Positions 9,471-18,822 of a stretch of DNA of 64,000 nt are shown here, piece by piece. This stretch comes from Bacteroidales bacterium UBA3630. Its GTDB lineage: Bacteria; Bacteroidota; Bacteroidia; Bacteroidales; P3. The stretch spans positions 10,686 to 74,685 of the forward strand of contig DFLB01000048.1 of NCBI GenBank assembly GCA_002373995.1. Direction: 5' to 3'. The position numbers were made by a program, and so were the translations under genes. How positions within the stretch are numbered: the first letter of the stretch is position 1; every line of letters starts with the position of its first letter. Under the pieces are notes generated by a model. The model was not told the origin of the DNA. It did no database searches and was given only the letters and a program-made list of their open reading frames with translations.

Positions 9471-9564
9471 GATTACCGTAACCGTGTTTTTTTGAAAAAA
9501 AAATTTGCGGGTATATAATAATATCGCGCGTTGTGAGTTATTAATGGGTTAAGTGTAACTACAG

Positions 9565-12144
9565 ATGAAACGAACGAAACGACTGTTACTACTCGCGATA
9601 TTGCTGTGTATGAGTGCTATGGGTGCTCGTGCACAAGTGGTTGTGGGTGACGGAGAAGGATATGACTTTGACTATTTGACTCCCAAGACATACGAGATAG
9701 GTGGTATCACGTTTGAGGGTGCCGAGAACTTTGACACACGCGTGGTGCAATTGGTGGCCGGTTTACAGGTGGGAGACCGTGTGAAGATACCGGGGGATAA
9801 GATTTCTGGAGCGGTAGAGAACTTATGGAAACAGGGTATGTTTGAGGATGTGCAGATTCGCGTCACACGCATACAGGGCAATATCGCATTCCTGAAGATA
9901 GTGCTTAAAGAGCGACCCCGTCTCGATAGATTTGCTTTCAAAGGGGTGAAGAAGGGCGAGGCTGACAAGCTGCGCGAGCAGATCAACCTCACAACGGGCG
10001 ATGTGGTTACGGAGAACCTGCTGCGAACCTCCTCTAACAAAATCAAAAGCTACTACATCGACAAGGGATATACGCGTGTGGAGGTGGAACCTACCACCGA
10101 GCCCGACAGCACAGGACGCCTCACGGTAACGTTTAACGTGCGTCGCGGCAAAAAGGTGAAGATTGACTCGCTGGTGTTCACCGGGTGCGAGCAGTTGCCG
10201 ATGGAGGTGCTCCAGAGCAAGATGGAAAAAACGCATGACGTGCACTACCGCAAGCGGTTGTGGTCTTCGGACAAGGAACCGTGGAAGTTGCGCATCTTCA
10301 CCAAGGCTTTCTGGAAGAAGAGCCGTTACATTGAGAGCGACTTTCGAGAAGACCTCAACAAGGTGATAGACTACTATAACGAGGAAGGCTTTCGCGATGC
10401 GCGTATCGTAAGCGACACGGTATGGGATGTTCCACAGGAGGAACTGGCTATCAGCAACAAGAAAAAACAGAAGCAGGAGAGATTGAAAATCAAGGTGCAA
10501 GTATACGAGGGCGAGAAGTTCTACTTCCGCAACATCACCTTCTCCGGCAATACTGTCTATAGTGATGAGTTACTGGCCCGCTCGCTGCGTATCAACAAGG
10601 GCGACCCCTATAATCGAAAGACGTTGCAGCAGAACCTGACCTATAACCCTTCAGGCACTGACATTACGTCGCTCTATATGGACAATGGCTACCTCTTCTT
10701 CCGTGCGACACCGGTCGAGGTGGCTGTCGAGGGTGACTCCATCGATATCGAGATACGCATCGTGGAGGGGAAACAGGCTCGGATACGCAACGTCACCGTC
10801 GAGGGCAATACTATTACGAACGACAAAATCATTATGCGCGAGTTGCACACCCGTCCGGGTGACCTCTTTAGCCGCGATGCTGTGATACGCAGTCAGCGTG
10901 AGTTGGTGACGCTGGGCTACTTCAAACAGGAGAAGATAGAACCAGTGCCGCGCCCGCACGAGGAAGACGGTACGGTGGACATAGTCTACAAAGTGGAAGA
11001 GGGTAATACCAGCCAACTGAATCTCCAGGGTGGATATGGTGGTGGAATGGTGATTGGGCAGATTGGCGTACAACTCAACAACTTCAGTGTCCGCAATATA
11101 TTCAAGAAAGACGCGTGGGTGCCGTTGCCTGCCGGCGATGGACAGAAACTGTCACTCAACGCTGTCACCAATGGCAAGGCCTATTATGCTGTCAGTGCTT
11201 CGTTCACAGAACCCTGGCTCGGTGGTCATAGACCCCAGAGCCTTACGGGGACGGTCTACCATAATCTATATAGCAACGGCCTGTGGTACAGCAAAGACGA
11301 TGCCGGCTATTATAGTCTGCAGATTACAGGAGCCGGTGTGAGTTTCTCGCGTCGCCTCAAGTGGCCCGATGACTACTTTATCGCCTCACATGGATTGACA
11401 TTCAAGCACTATGTACTGAACAACTGGAATCTCAATTCTGGCCTCTTCACTGATGGCATAGCCAACGATGTCAGCTACGGTTTTACTTTGAGCCGCAATT
11501 CACTCGACTCGCCCATCTATGCCCGCAGTGGTTCGGAGGTGAGTGTGAGCACCTATATCACCCCGCCTTTCTCGCTGTTGAGCGGCAAAGACTTCTCTGC
11601 GGCTACGGACCAGGAGAAATACAAGTGGTTGGAATACTACAAGGTGAATATCCGTGGCTCGTGGATGCTCAATCTTGTGGGTGACGTTGTGCTGAGCACA
11701 CGCTTCCGCTTTGGTTTCATGGGCTATTACAACAAGGATATAGGTTACTCGCCCTTCGGACGGTATATGCTCGGCGGCGACGGCCTCTCGTCGTGGAACA
11801 TTGATGGTAGTGAAATCATCCCGCTGCGCGGTTACGAAAACAACTCTATCGGTGCCAGCACCACGGGAGGCGGCTCGGTCTTTGACCGTTTCACGCTCGA
11901 GTTGCGCCAGCCGATTGTCGAAAGCGCCAACGCCACCATTTGGGTACTGGGCTTTCTGGAGGGTGGCAACTGCTGGAGCGACATTTCTCAGTTCCAGCCG
12001 TTCAAGATGTATAACTCAGCGGGTGTGGGTGTGCGTCTCTTCATGCCGATGTTGGGGTTGATAGGCGTTGATTGGGGCTATGGTTTCGACGGCATCACGG
12101 GCGGTAGCCAGTTCCACTTCTCTATCGGACAAAGCCTTGACTAA
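9565..12144 (+). CDS. bamA: Outer-membrane protein assembly factor BamA
   Basis: Omp85 protein that folds and inserts outer-membrane beta-barrels. It has 859 residues: a signal peptide (MKRTKRLLLLAILLCMSAMGARAQ), a series of POTRA domains over roughly residues 35-460 (for example ITFEGAENFDTRVVQLVAGLQ, FKGVKKGEADKLREQ, ITFSGNTVYSDELL, VTVEGNTITNDKI), and a C-terminal barrel ending in GGSQFHFSIGQSLD. The barrel contains the Omp85 segment RFGFMGYYN and PLRGYENN, close to the conserved VRGF/Y-type lid motif. Two Skp-like genes follow two bases later, the usual Bacteroidota order. The 94-base gap upstream is AT-rich with TTTG elements but I see no full TAnnTTTG. Confidence 0.96.
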   Translation: MKRTKRLLLLAILLCMSAMGARAQVVVGDGEGYDFDYLTPKTYEIGGITFEGAENFDTRVVQLVAGLQVGDRVKIPGDKISGAVENLWKQGMFEDVQIRVTRIQGNIAFLKIVLKERPRLDRFAFKGVKKGEADKLREQINLTTGDVVTENLLRTSSNKIKSYYIDKGYTRVEVEPTTEPDSTGRLTVTFNVRRGKKVKIDSLVFTGCEQLPMEVLQSKMEKTHDVHYRKRLWSSDKEPWKLRIFTKAFWKKSRYIESDFREDLNKVIDYYNEEGFRDARIVSDTVWDVPQEELAISNKKKQKQERLKIKVQVYEGEKFYFRNITFSGNTVYSDELLARSLRINKGDPYNRKTLQQNLTYNPSGTDITSLYMDNGYLFFRATPVEVAVEGDSIDIEIRIVEGKQARIRNVTVEGNTITNDKIIMRELHTRPGDLFSRDAVIRSQRELVTLGYFKQEKIEPVPRPHEEDGTVDIVYKVEEGNTSQLNLQGGYGGGMVIGQIGVQLNNFSVRNIFKKDAWVPLPAGDGQKLSLNAVTNGKAYYAVSASFTEPWLGGHRPQSLTGTVYHNLYSNGLWYSKDDAGYYSLQITGAGVSFSRRLKWPDDYFIASHGLTFKHYVLNNWNLNSGLFTDGIANDVSYGFTLSRNSLDSPIYARSGSEVSVSTYITPPFSLLSGKDFSAATDQEKYKWLEYYKVNIRGSWMLNLVGDVVLSTRFRFGFMGYYNKDIGYSPFGRYMLGGDGLSSWNIDGSEIIPLRGYENNSIGASTTGGGSVFDRFTLELRQPIVESANATIWVLGFLEGGNCWSDISQFQPFKMYNSAGVGVRLFMPMLGLIGVDWGYGFDGITGGSQFHFSIGQSLD

Positions 12145-12146
12145 AA

Positions 12147-12833
12147 ATGAAACGTTTATTCGCCATAGTACTCCTGCTGCTACTCAGCGCCCCGGCGACG
12201 TGGGCACAGAAGTATGCCTGCGTCAATACCGATTATGTGCTGAAGTCAATCCCTGATTATAACAATGCGCAAAAACGGTTGGATAAATATGTCTCTGATT
12301 GGCAGGCGGAACTGAAGAGCAAACAGGATGAACTGGATGCCCTGCGTGCCGACTATGAACAGGAGAGTTTCCTCTTGCCTGACAACCTTAAGAAACGCCG
12401 TCAGGAGGAAATCAAAGAGAAGGAACAGGAGATCAAAGCCCTGCAGCAACAGCGCTTTGGAGCGGGTGGCGATCTCGACAAGAAGTGTGCCGAGCTTTTG
12501 AAACCGGTGCAGGACCGTGTCTACAGCACTATAGAGCGTGTGGCTCACGAGAAAAACTATGCCTTCGTCTTCGACAAGTCGGGCAGTGCTACATTGCTCT
12601 TTGTCAACAAGAAGTACGATATTAGCGACGAAGTACTCGAACTCCTGGGCTATAAGCCTGGTGCCAAGAATAATGAACAAGGTGGCAACGTAGAGAACGA
12701 GAAGCCGACGAAGAAACCGTCCAATCCGGAGATGAAATCTCCGGCGGCAGGCGGCCGTAGTCTCGATCGTGGTGTTACACCGCTCGGTTCCACCAATCCT
12801 GGAAACAGAAGAAATAAACAATCAATACAGTAA
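12147..12833 (+). CDS. OmpH/Skp family periplasmic chaperone (first copy)
   Basis: Periplasmic chaperone that holds unfolded outer-membrane proteins for BamA. It has 228 residues with the signal MKRLFAIVLLLLLSAPATWAQ, then the OmpH start KYACVNTDYVLKSIPDY and a long charged coiled coil (about residues 45-105, rich in Lys/Glu/Gln), and then a return helix VQDRVYSTIERVAHEKNYAFVFDKSG. A low-complexity polar tail (NNEQGGNVENEKPTKKP) extends about 50 residues past the usual Skp end. It begins two bases after the bamA stop. Confidence 0.92.
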   Translation: MKRLFAIVLLLLLSAPATWAQKYACVNTDYVLKSIPDYNNAQKRLDKYVSDWQAELKSKQDELDALRADYEQESFLLPDNLKKRRQEEIKEKEQEIKALQQQRFGAGGDLDKKCAELLKPVQDRVYSTIERVAHEKNYAFVFDKSGSATLLFVNKKYDISDEVLELLGYKPGAKNNEQGGNVENEKPTKKPSNPEMKSPAAGGRSLDRGVTPLGSTNPGNRRNKQSIQ

Positions 12834-12835
12834 AA

Positions 12836-13345
12836 ATGAAAAAAGTATTAGTAGCAATCGCCGTGGGCTTGCTCGCTATGGGTGGCAGCGCTATGGCACA
12901 AAAAAACTTGAAGTTCGGACACATTAACTCGAACGAGCTGATGCAGATTATGCCCGGCCGCGACTCGGCGCAGGCTGTCCTTCAGGCTGAAGTGACCGAC
13001 ATTGAAAACACTTTCAAAGCGATGCAGAGCGAGCTGGAAAGCCGTTACAATGACTACACGCAGAACCAGCAGGGCTGGACCGACCTTATCCGCCAGACCA
13101 AGCAGCGTGAACTGCAAGACATGGGTGCCCGTATACAGGAGTTCCAGGAGAATGCTCAGAAGCAGATGCAAGAGCGTGAAGCCGAGCTGCTTAAGCCCAT
13201 CATCGACCGCGCCAAGAAAGCTATTGAGGACGTGGCCCGTGAAGGTGGCTATACCTATATCCTTGATTCGGGTACAGGAGCGTTGCTCTATTCGCAAGAC
13301 AGTGAGGACATCATGCCGCTTGTCAAGCGCAAGCTGGGCCTCTAA
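12836..13345 (+). CDS. OmpH/Skp family periplasmic chaperone (second copy)
   Basis: A second Skp-like chaperone of 169 residues, directly downstream of the first. It has a signal peptide ending in GSAMAQ, the KFGHINSNELMQIMPGRDSAQ start, a long coiled coil (EVTDIENTFKAMQSELESR to MQEREAELLKP) and the return helix DRAKKAIEDVAREGGYTYILD. It lacks the polar tail of its neighbour. Tandem Skp genes after bamA are the normal Bacteroidota arrangement. A strong terminator follows after 15 bases. Confidence 0.93.
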   Translation: MKKVLVAIAVGLLAMGGSAMAQKNLKFGHINSNELMQIMPGRDSAQAVLQAEVTDIENTFKAMQSELESRYNDYTQNQQGWTDLIRQTKQRELQDMGARIQEFQENAQKQMQEREAELLKPIIDRAKKAIEDVAREGGYTYILDSGTGALLYSQDSEDIMPLVKRKLGL

Positions 13346-13360
13346 AAAGCGCAAACATAA

Positions 13361-13402
13361 AAGCAGAGCGGGCTGCCCATTCGGGCAGCCCGCTCTGCTT
13401 TT
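13361..13402 (+). terminator. Strong Rho-independent terminator after the bamA block
   Basis: A near-perfect 17-bp stem (AGCAGAGCGGGCTGCCC with its complement), a four-base ATTC loop and a run of Ts. It ends the bamA-skp-skp transcript. Confidence 0.93.
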
Positions 13403-13481
13403 GTTCCCTGTATTGTCTCTCTCCGTTGGTGGGACTGATTGTTGCTGTGAAACAGACGACGGTCGGTTGGCTTGAACGATA

Positions 13482-13590
13482 GGCATCCGAAGCTTTAGGT
13501 CCGATGCTGGTCCGGTGGTGGTCCGGGGATGGTCCGAGGATGGTCCGGCAAAAGTCGTACCATCCTCGGTCCGCCGGCGGTGCGGCATCA
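13482..13590 (+). repeat. Intergenic GGTCCG tandem element, copy 2
   Basis: In the 324-base gap between converging genes, after the terminator. It begins GCATCCGAAGCTTTAGGTCC and continues with about five 12-base units (GGTCCGAGGATG type, 13498-13550), then a GC-rich tail with CGGTCCGCCGGCGG. Same orientation as the copies at 5618 and 52257. Nothing else is seen in this gap. Confidence 0.85.
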
Positions 13591-13669
13591 GTGTCCCCGC
13601 AGTGGAAGAATATCCCTAAAACGGCAGCTACTGATGCCCCCGGATTAATTCTTCCGGAGGATTGTGCCT

Positions 13670-15115
13670 CTACCTTTTGTTCATCCAGCGTTGGATGACG
13701 GCTTCTGTATCTTTGTTGCGCAGTATAACCAGCGTCATACGGTTGTTCTCCTTCACCTCATACTCGGTAATACCACCCACGGCCACCTTGGTGAGCTGGT
13801 TCGGGTCTGCGTTGTAGTAGTTGACCAGCGCGTTGTACACCACCTCGCTGCGGCGTTCTGACAGCCACTGGTTGTGCCTTATGCTACCCGTCGCAGAGTC
13901 AGCTGCTCCTATGACGAAGAATTCCAGCGTGTCGTCCATCTGGGCCAGCTCCTTGGCGAAGTTCTGCAGGCGGCGGTGTCCGTTGTAGTCAATGACGTAT
14001 TTGTCGAGCTGGAAGTAGACTATTGCTGCCGGCAGGTTGTGTACGGGTATCATGTTGATGAGCTCGTCCATTACGTTGGTCGGGCGGTAGTCTCCGCGCG
14101 GCTGGCTTTCTGTCGAGTCGAGGAGCGCCTGCAGGTTGTTGAGCTCTTCGGTCATCTGGGCGATGGTCGCCGAGTCTTGTTGCCCCTTCTGGTCCGATAG
14201 GTTCTGCACCGAGTCGATGAGTTCGTTCAGCTTCTCGATACGTCCTGTGAGTGTACTGACCGTGTGCCGCGTCCCGTAGGCGAGGAACTCGTGGTTGATT
14301 TTCTCGCGTGCTGAGGTTCGGGTGTAGGGGTTGTACTTGGTGACGGACTTAAAGAGGTTCAGTTTGATGGCAACGTTGAATGACGGGATGATGTCGAAGA
14401 TTGTTCGTGAGTTGTCGTAGGGCGACCAGTCCCATGTGGATTCAGACCCGAAGAGCTCAAGGCTGGCGTTGGCGGCCAGATGTTCGGTGAAGGTATATTC
14501 GGCACCGACACGGAAGGAGTAGGCGAGCTCGAAGTTGCGGCGGAAGGCCCCCAACTCGTGGTCGCCGATGGGGTTCTCCTGGGGGCCATAGAGCATGGAG
14601 GCTCCGAGGCCGATAGGTGTGTACCAGTGCAGGCGGTTGCGGCGGCCTGCTTCGTAGCCGTTGAGGAAGTTAGTCCAATCGAATGTGACGAAGCCCATCA
14701 GGGTGAGGGCATGGGCGTGGAAGGGCTGATAGTCGTAATAGGGGATGTCGCCCTCCTTGTGGGTGGGCACCCCGGTGAAGTCGATGAAGGGCTGTAACGG
14801 ATAGCGCGACTGGCCGTCAACGCTCATGAAGCTCAGTCGTGCGGAAACAGCCAAGTCGGGGATGATCCATTTGCCCACTTCGACACTGAGGTTGTAGTTC
14901 AGCTTGTTATGGCGCGCCGAAGACTCTACTTCGTTGCCTATAAAGGTCTGTATGCCGCCACCCAAGTTGATATACCAGTTGTCAAAAGGCGATGCAATAA
15001 TGTATAGCAATGTATCGCGGTCTGCACCGAGAGCGAATCCTCGTCTCGCGAAGTTCTGTGCCGATACGCTGATTGTAGTAATGAGTAAAGCAAGTATTAC
15101 GATTATCCTTTTCAT
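13670..15115 (-). CDS. OmpA family outer-membrane protein
   Basis: Protein of 481 residues with signal MKRIIVILALLITTISVSAQ. Residues about 30-260 look like an eight-strand outer-membrane barrel; a Gln/Thr/Ser-rich coiled segment (about 275-330) links to a C-terminal OmpA peptidoglycan-binding domain: YFQLDKYVIDYNGHRRLQNFA, then GAADSATGSIRHNQWLSERRSEVVYNALV. The Asp and Arg positions that contact diaminopimelate in the family are present in outline. It lies 32 bases after the Wzc-like gene, so it may be the last gene of the polysaccharide export group, anchoring the machinery to peptidoglycan; that role is inference. Confidence 0.9.
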   Translation of the reverse strand: MKRIIVILALLITTISVSAQNFARRGFALGADRDTLLYIIASPFDNWYINLGGGIQTFIGNEVESSARHNKLNYNLSVEVGKWIIPDLAVSARLSFMSVDGQSRYPLQPFIDFTGVPTHKEGDIPYYDYQPFHAHALTLMGFVTFDWTNFLNGYEAGRRNRLHWYTPIGLGASMLYGPQENPIGDHELGAFRRNFELAYSFRVGAEYTFTEHLAANASLELFGSESTWDWSPYDNSRTIFDIIPSFNVAIKLNLFKSVTKYNPYTRTSAREKINHEFLAYGTRHTVSTLTGRIEKLNELIDSVQNLSDQKGQQDSATIAQMTEELNNLQALLDSTESQPRGDYRPTNVMDELINMIPVHNLPAAIVYFQLDKYVIDYNGHRRLQNFAKELAQMDDTLEFFVIGAADSATGSIRHNQWLSERRSEVVYNALVNYYNADPNQLTKVAVGGITEYEVKENNRMTLVILRNKDTEAVIQRWMNKR

Positions 15116-15147
15116 CTTGTTTTAGTATTCTGCTTTTTATTGTTTAG

Positions 15148-17622
15148 TTAGCCTTTTTTATTTTCTTTTTCTGGCTGTTTTGTGTCTTCTTCGTTGTCCT
15201 CGTCGCCGTAGCCGTACCCGTACCCGTAACCATACCCGTATCCGTACCCGTAGCCATATCCGTATCCGTACCCGTAACCATACCCGTAGCCGTATTTACG
15301 CTCTATCGGCAGCAGCTTCTTGTATCGTACGTCGTTCAGCACGATGGAAATATTCGGGAACTCTTTCGTCTGGTAGATCTCTTCTATGCTTGCCAGGTCG
15401 CGCTTGTCAAACTTGCCTGCCCTCACCACCATCAATGTGATGTCGGCCATGCGCTTCAGCAGGTCGGTGTCCACCACCATTCCGGTGGGCGCCGTATCGA
15501 GGACGATGTATTCGTATTCTTTCCTCAAATCTTCTATCATGCTCGCCAGCCGTCCGTTGCCCATCAGCTCTGTTGGGTTGGGCGGTATCGGGCCGGTGAA
15601 GATGGCGTCAACTCCCTTGGCTACAATGTCGTGCTTGATAATGTTGTGCCAGTTGTCCACCTTGCCCGCCAGATAGTTCGACATGCCGGCGTGTTTGCGC
15701 GAGTAGAACTGACGCGTCTGCGAACCGCGGCGCAGATCCAGGTCTATCACTATCGCCCGCTTGCCAGCGATGGCAAACGAGGTTGTCAGGTTCGACGATA
15801 TGAAGGTCTTGCCCATGCCGGCCTGTAGCGACGTGACCATGATCACCCGTCCCCGACCCTCCTCGGTGCCAGGGGTACCCAGGAAGTCCACCTTCGTGCG
15901 TAGCAGCCTGAACGATTCCGTCATCGCGTCGTGCTCCCCGCTGCTCACCACTATGTCGTTCATGTTGTCTTTCGGACGTGCGGGTATCTCGCACAGGAAC
16001 GGTGCCGAGGTGCCTTTCATCACGTCGTGGTAGTACTTCACCTTCGTATCCAGCAGCCTCCTCAGGAAGAATACCACCACCGGCACCAGCAAACCTATCA
16101 CCAACCCCATCAGCGTGCTCTTGCGCTCGTTGGGTGCTATGGGTGTGCGGTTTATGCGCGCGGGATCCAGTATCTTGCCGTTGGGCTCTATCGAGGGCTG
16201 GCTGATCATCAGCTCTTCGCGGCGGCTTAGCAGGTGCAAGTACAACTCCTCTTTGATTTTCTGTATTCTCTCCAGGTTCTCTAAGTACAGCTGTTGCTGA
16301 GGCACCTGGCTCATTTTGTTCGATGCGGTCGAGGCCACTATCTCCGCCTCGGCAATGCGCTCTTGTAGCACCCCGATATACACATCCAGCAACCGGTTCA
16401 TGTTGGCCTTCAGTGTCGACAGCTCAGCCTGTTTCGCTTTCACCTTCGGATTGTTGGGACTGTCATAGTGCTCCAACTCAAGCACCAAGCTGTTGTACTG
16501 ACTTATCAGCTTCATGATGTTGTCGTCGTCCAGCACACTGCTCGGCGGTATCAGGTGATCCTCCTCGCTGCTCTCGTTGCTCTGTATCAGGTATCGCGCC
16601 ATCGACAGCTGCTTCCGCAACCGCTCTATCTCTTCCGACGACTGTATGCTCGTCGCCAAGTAGTTCTGCCCAAACGACGACAAGTCCAGCAACTGGTGCT
16701 CGCGCTTGAAGCCCGCCAGCGCATTCTCTTGTATACCCAGGTCGGTCTGCAGCAGCTTCAGTCGCTCGTTGATGTAGTCATACGTATACGCTATTATCCT
16801 CCGCTTGTCCTTCACAGCGTCTTCGTTGTACACCCTGATGACCTCGTTGATCACCTCTGCCGCACGTATCGGCGACGCATCGTGAATCGTGATATTGATG
16901 ATGGTATTGAAATCGTCGTTCCTCGTCACGTTCAGCATCGCCCTGTACCTCTCCGCCACAGCACTCATCCCCTGATGCTCAACGCGAATCGGCGTATCAA
17001 ACACGCTGCTGTTCAAGAACCACGTCTTGTGAACCACTATACGGCCCGTCGGCGTCGCCACCGTGTCCTCAAACCGTGCCCGTATCGGCGTAAAGTCCTC
17101 TCCAAGCGTGATATCCACATGCTCCTCGTCCTTCGCCGTCAGCGTGAGCGTCGTGTACTCTTCATCGCTGTTGTCCAGAAAGTCCACCGTCATAGGCGTC
17201 TCCCCGTACAAATCCTTCTCTCGCCCTATTATGCGCGTCTTGGTCGTGTAGAAAACGTTCAGCTTCAAGTTCTGCGCCACCTCCATCATCGCCGACTTGG
17301 AGGTGAGTATCATCATCTCGTTGTTGATCGAACTGTTGTACAGCGTCCGCGTCGAAAACATGTTCCTCACCGACGCCTCGCGCAACGTGTTGTCGCCACT
17401 GCTCGTCGACGATCCCTTGATCAGCAACCGCGCATTGCTCTCATACACCCTGTTCTGGTGGCGCACCGAATAGCCCGCTATCACCGCCCCCAGCACCCCG
17501 CACAACACCAGCCAGTGCAGATTTCTCAGCACCACAAAGAGCACATCCTTCACGTGTATCTTCGTCACGCCCTTCTCGTCCAGAAACGAGGTCTCGTCTT
17601 TCTTGTGTGTTTCGTCCGCCAT
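15148..17622 (-). CDS. Wzc-like polysaccharide co-polymerase / BY-type tyrosine kinase
   Basis: Inner-membrane chain-length regulator with a cytoplasmic BY-kinase, 824 residues. Order: cytoplasmic N-terminus, first membrane helix about residues 33-50 (NLHWLVLCGVLGAVIAG), Wzz-type periplasmic domain with long coiled coils (about 60-490), second membrane helix about 505-523 (LMGLVIGLLVPVVVFFL), then the kinase with Walker A (LQAGMGKTFISS, about 600), Walker A' (AIVIDLDLRRG) and Walker B (YIVLDTAP, about 705). The tail is a run of 15 Tyr alternating with Gly, the expected autophosphorylation cluster but unusually long and regular. It follows the Wza-like gene by 17 bases. Confidence 0.95.
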   Translation of the reverse strand: MADETHKKDETSFLDEKGVTKIHVKDVLFVVLRNLHWLVLCGVLGAVIAGYSVRHQNRVYESNARLLIKGSSTSSGDNTLREASVRNMFSTRTLYNSSINNEMMILTSKSAMMEVAQNLKLNVFYTTKTRIIGREKDLYGETPMTVDFLDNSDEEYTTLTLTAKDEEHVDITLGEDFTPIRARFEDTVATPTGRIVVHKTWFLNSSVFDTPIRVEHQGMSAVAERYRAMLNVTRNDDFNTIINITIHDASPIRAAEVINEVIRVYNEDAVKDKRRIIAYTYDYINERLKLLQTDLGIQENALAGFKREHQLLDLSSFGQNYLATSIQSSEEIERLRKQLSMARYLIQSNESSEEDHLIPPSSVLDDDNIMKLISQYNSLVLELEHYDSPNNPKVKAKQAELSTLKANMNRLLDVYIGVLQERIAEAEIVASTASNKMSQVPQQQLYLENLERIQKIKEELYLHLLSRREELMISQPSIEPNGKILDPARINRTPIAPNERKSTLMGLVIGLLVPVVVFFLRRLLDTKVKYYHDVMKGTSAPFLCEIPARPKDNMNDIVVSSGEHDAMTESFRLLRTKVDFLGTPGTEEGRGRVIMVTSLQAGMGKTFISSNLTTSFAIAGKRAIVIDLDLRRGSQTRQFYSRKHAGMSNYLAGKVDNWHNIIKHDIVAKGVDAIFTGPIPPNPTELMGNGRLASMIEDLRKEYEYIVLDTAPTGMVVDTDLLKRMADITLMVVRAGKFDKRDLASIEEIYQTKEFPNISIVLNDVRYKKLLPIERKYGYGYGYGYGYGYGYGYGYGYGYGYGYGYGDEDNEEDTKQPEKENKKG
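15205..15294 (-). repeat. Gly-Tyr hexanucleotide repeat in the Wzc tail
   Basis: Thirty codons alternating GGN and TAY encode fifteen Tyr-Gly pairs just before the acidic/lysine end of the kinase. The period is six bases, so gain or loss of a unit by strand slippage would keep the frame and change only the number of phosphorylatable tyrosines. Confidence 0.95.
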
Positions 17623-17639
17623 GACTCCCTTTCAGTCTT

Positions 17640-18413
17640 TTATTGTTGTTTCATCAGCGTTCTGTACAGCATAATCGTCGTCACCAGCGACGTCAGCGAT
17701 ATCACCGTGCTCGCCAGACCCGTCCAGTAATTCATCTCGCTCCTCATCGTGCCACTGTTCAACGTCGGTGCTATGATAAAATCATTCTGCTGCAACATGA
17801 AAAACGGGTCGTTGAACACATCGCTCGACCGCGGATCCAGATACCGCATCACCATCCTCCCGTTCACCTCCCTCATCACCGCAATCTGGTCCCTCCGCGT
17901 ATACACATCCAGACCCCCCATCATCGCTATCGCCTCCAAAAACGTACACCGCTCGTTGTCAATATTCAACACCTGTCCCTTGCCGCCGTTGAGCACAAAT
18001 ATCTTGAAACTCTTGAACCTCACCGACACGTAAGGCTCCGCAATGTATCCCCCCGTCCGCAGCAAATGCGTCAGCGTATCCTGCAACCGCAACCGCGTCA
18101 ACCCCGCCACCGGCACCACACCCAGCGTCGGCAACTCTATATTCCCGTCCACATCCACCAGATAACCCTCCTCGCTCTTGTCGTTGAAAGGCTCCGCCAA
18201 CCCCGCATCCGTCGCGTTCGCCGACATCACCCTGATCGCCAGCTGGTCATACGGCGCTATCACCGCCTCAAAACGGTTCTCTATCTCTATCTGGCTCCCT
18301 TGCGTCATGTCCTGTAAGTAATTCACCCTCCGCGCCGTCACACACGACGTCATCGTCGCCGCAACAGCCATCACCATCGCCAAAACCCATATTTTATTAT
18401 GTTTTACAATCAT
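17640..18413 (-). CDS. Wza-like polysaccharide export lipoprotein
   Basis: Outer-membrane polysaccharide export protein of 257 residues. The signal ends in a lipobox (TMTSC, lipidated Cys at about residue 24). The Poly_export segment is visible as YDQLAIRVMSANATDAGLAEPFN through GYLVDVDGNIELPTLGVVPVAGLT, followed by one SLBB-type unit (KIFVLNGGKGQVLNIDNERCTFLEAIAMMGGL). A C-terminal membrane helix (TVISLTSLVTTIMLYRTL) is present, as in Bacteroidota BF/Wza variants. It precedes the Wzc-like gene by 17 bases on the same strand. Confidence 0.92.
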   Translation of the reverse strand: MIVKHNKIWVLAMVMAVAATMTSCVTARRVNYLQDMTQGSQIEIENRFEAVIAPYDQLAIRVMSANATDAGLAEPFNDKSEEGYLVDVDGNIELPTLGVVPVAGLTRLRLQDTLTHLLRTGGYIAEPYVSVRFKSFKIFVLNGGKGQVLNIDNERCTFLEAIAMMGGLDVYTRRDQIAVMREVNGRMVMRYLDPRSSDVFNDPFFMLQQNDFIIAPTLNSGTMRSEMNYWTGLASTVISLTSLVTTIMLYRTLMKQQ

Positions 18414-18822
18414 GCGCGTGTATATTATATAGGCTAAAACAACGCCTAACTTCCATGTTTATTGTGTTTTCGAGGGGGGGGCTGGTTAAAAAATGTTAAA
18501 ATATAGACTTTTTTTGAAACTCCCCTCCTCCGACCACACTCCCCCCTCCTTCCCGGTCACTCATCCGCACCTCCCGTCACCCCCGACTCGCCACCCCTTC
18601 CTAAGCTCATCCTAAGCATTACCTAAGCACATCCTAAGCATATCACAAGCATACACCCATCACAACCCCATCAACCCCATCAACCCCATCACAACCCCAT
18701 ACTGATTTGTGCGTATTGAAAATCAAGCTCGTATCAGCATCTCGAACCGTGGTCGGCGGCTTCATGGAGCCAAGAAACGCTGCCCTGTATCTGTGAAAAT
18801 GTGGATAATCCCCCCCAAAAAC
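18414..18822 (-). other. Gene-free leader with short tandem repeats
   Basis: This 409-base gap lies upstream of the Wza-like gene. On the plus strand it holds CCTAAGC units about every 11-13 bases (18600-18652) and then about five CAACCCCAT units of period 9-12 (18661-18700). Next to the gene is an AT-rich stretch with a small hairpin (AGGC / GCCT). A TATATTTT sequence resembles a -7 box but there is no clear -33, so a promoter for wza-wzc is possible but not shown. The rest is C-rich with no convincing coding frame. Confidence 0.7.

Noticed and set aside
9471..9564. Promoter directly before bamA
   Set aside because: TTTG is present but no TAnnTTTG lies at the required distance; bamA may be transcribed from upstream, so I did not list a promoter.
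16468..17730. Plus-strand frame of 420 codons
   Set aside because: Antisense to the Wzc-like kinase; Arg/His/Gln-rich composition typical of a reversed codon pattern, no domain.
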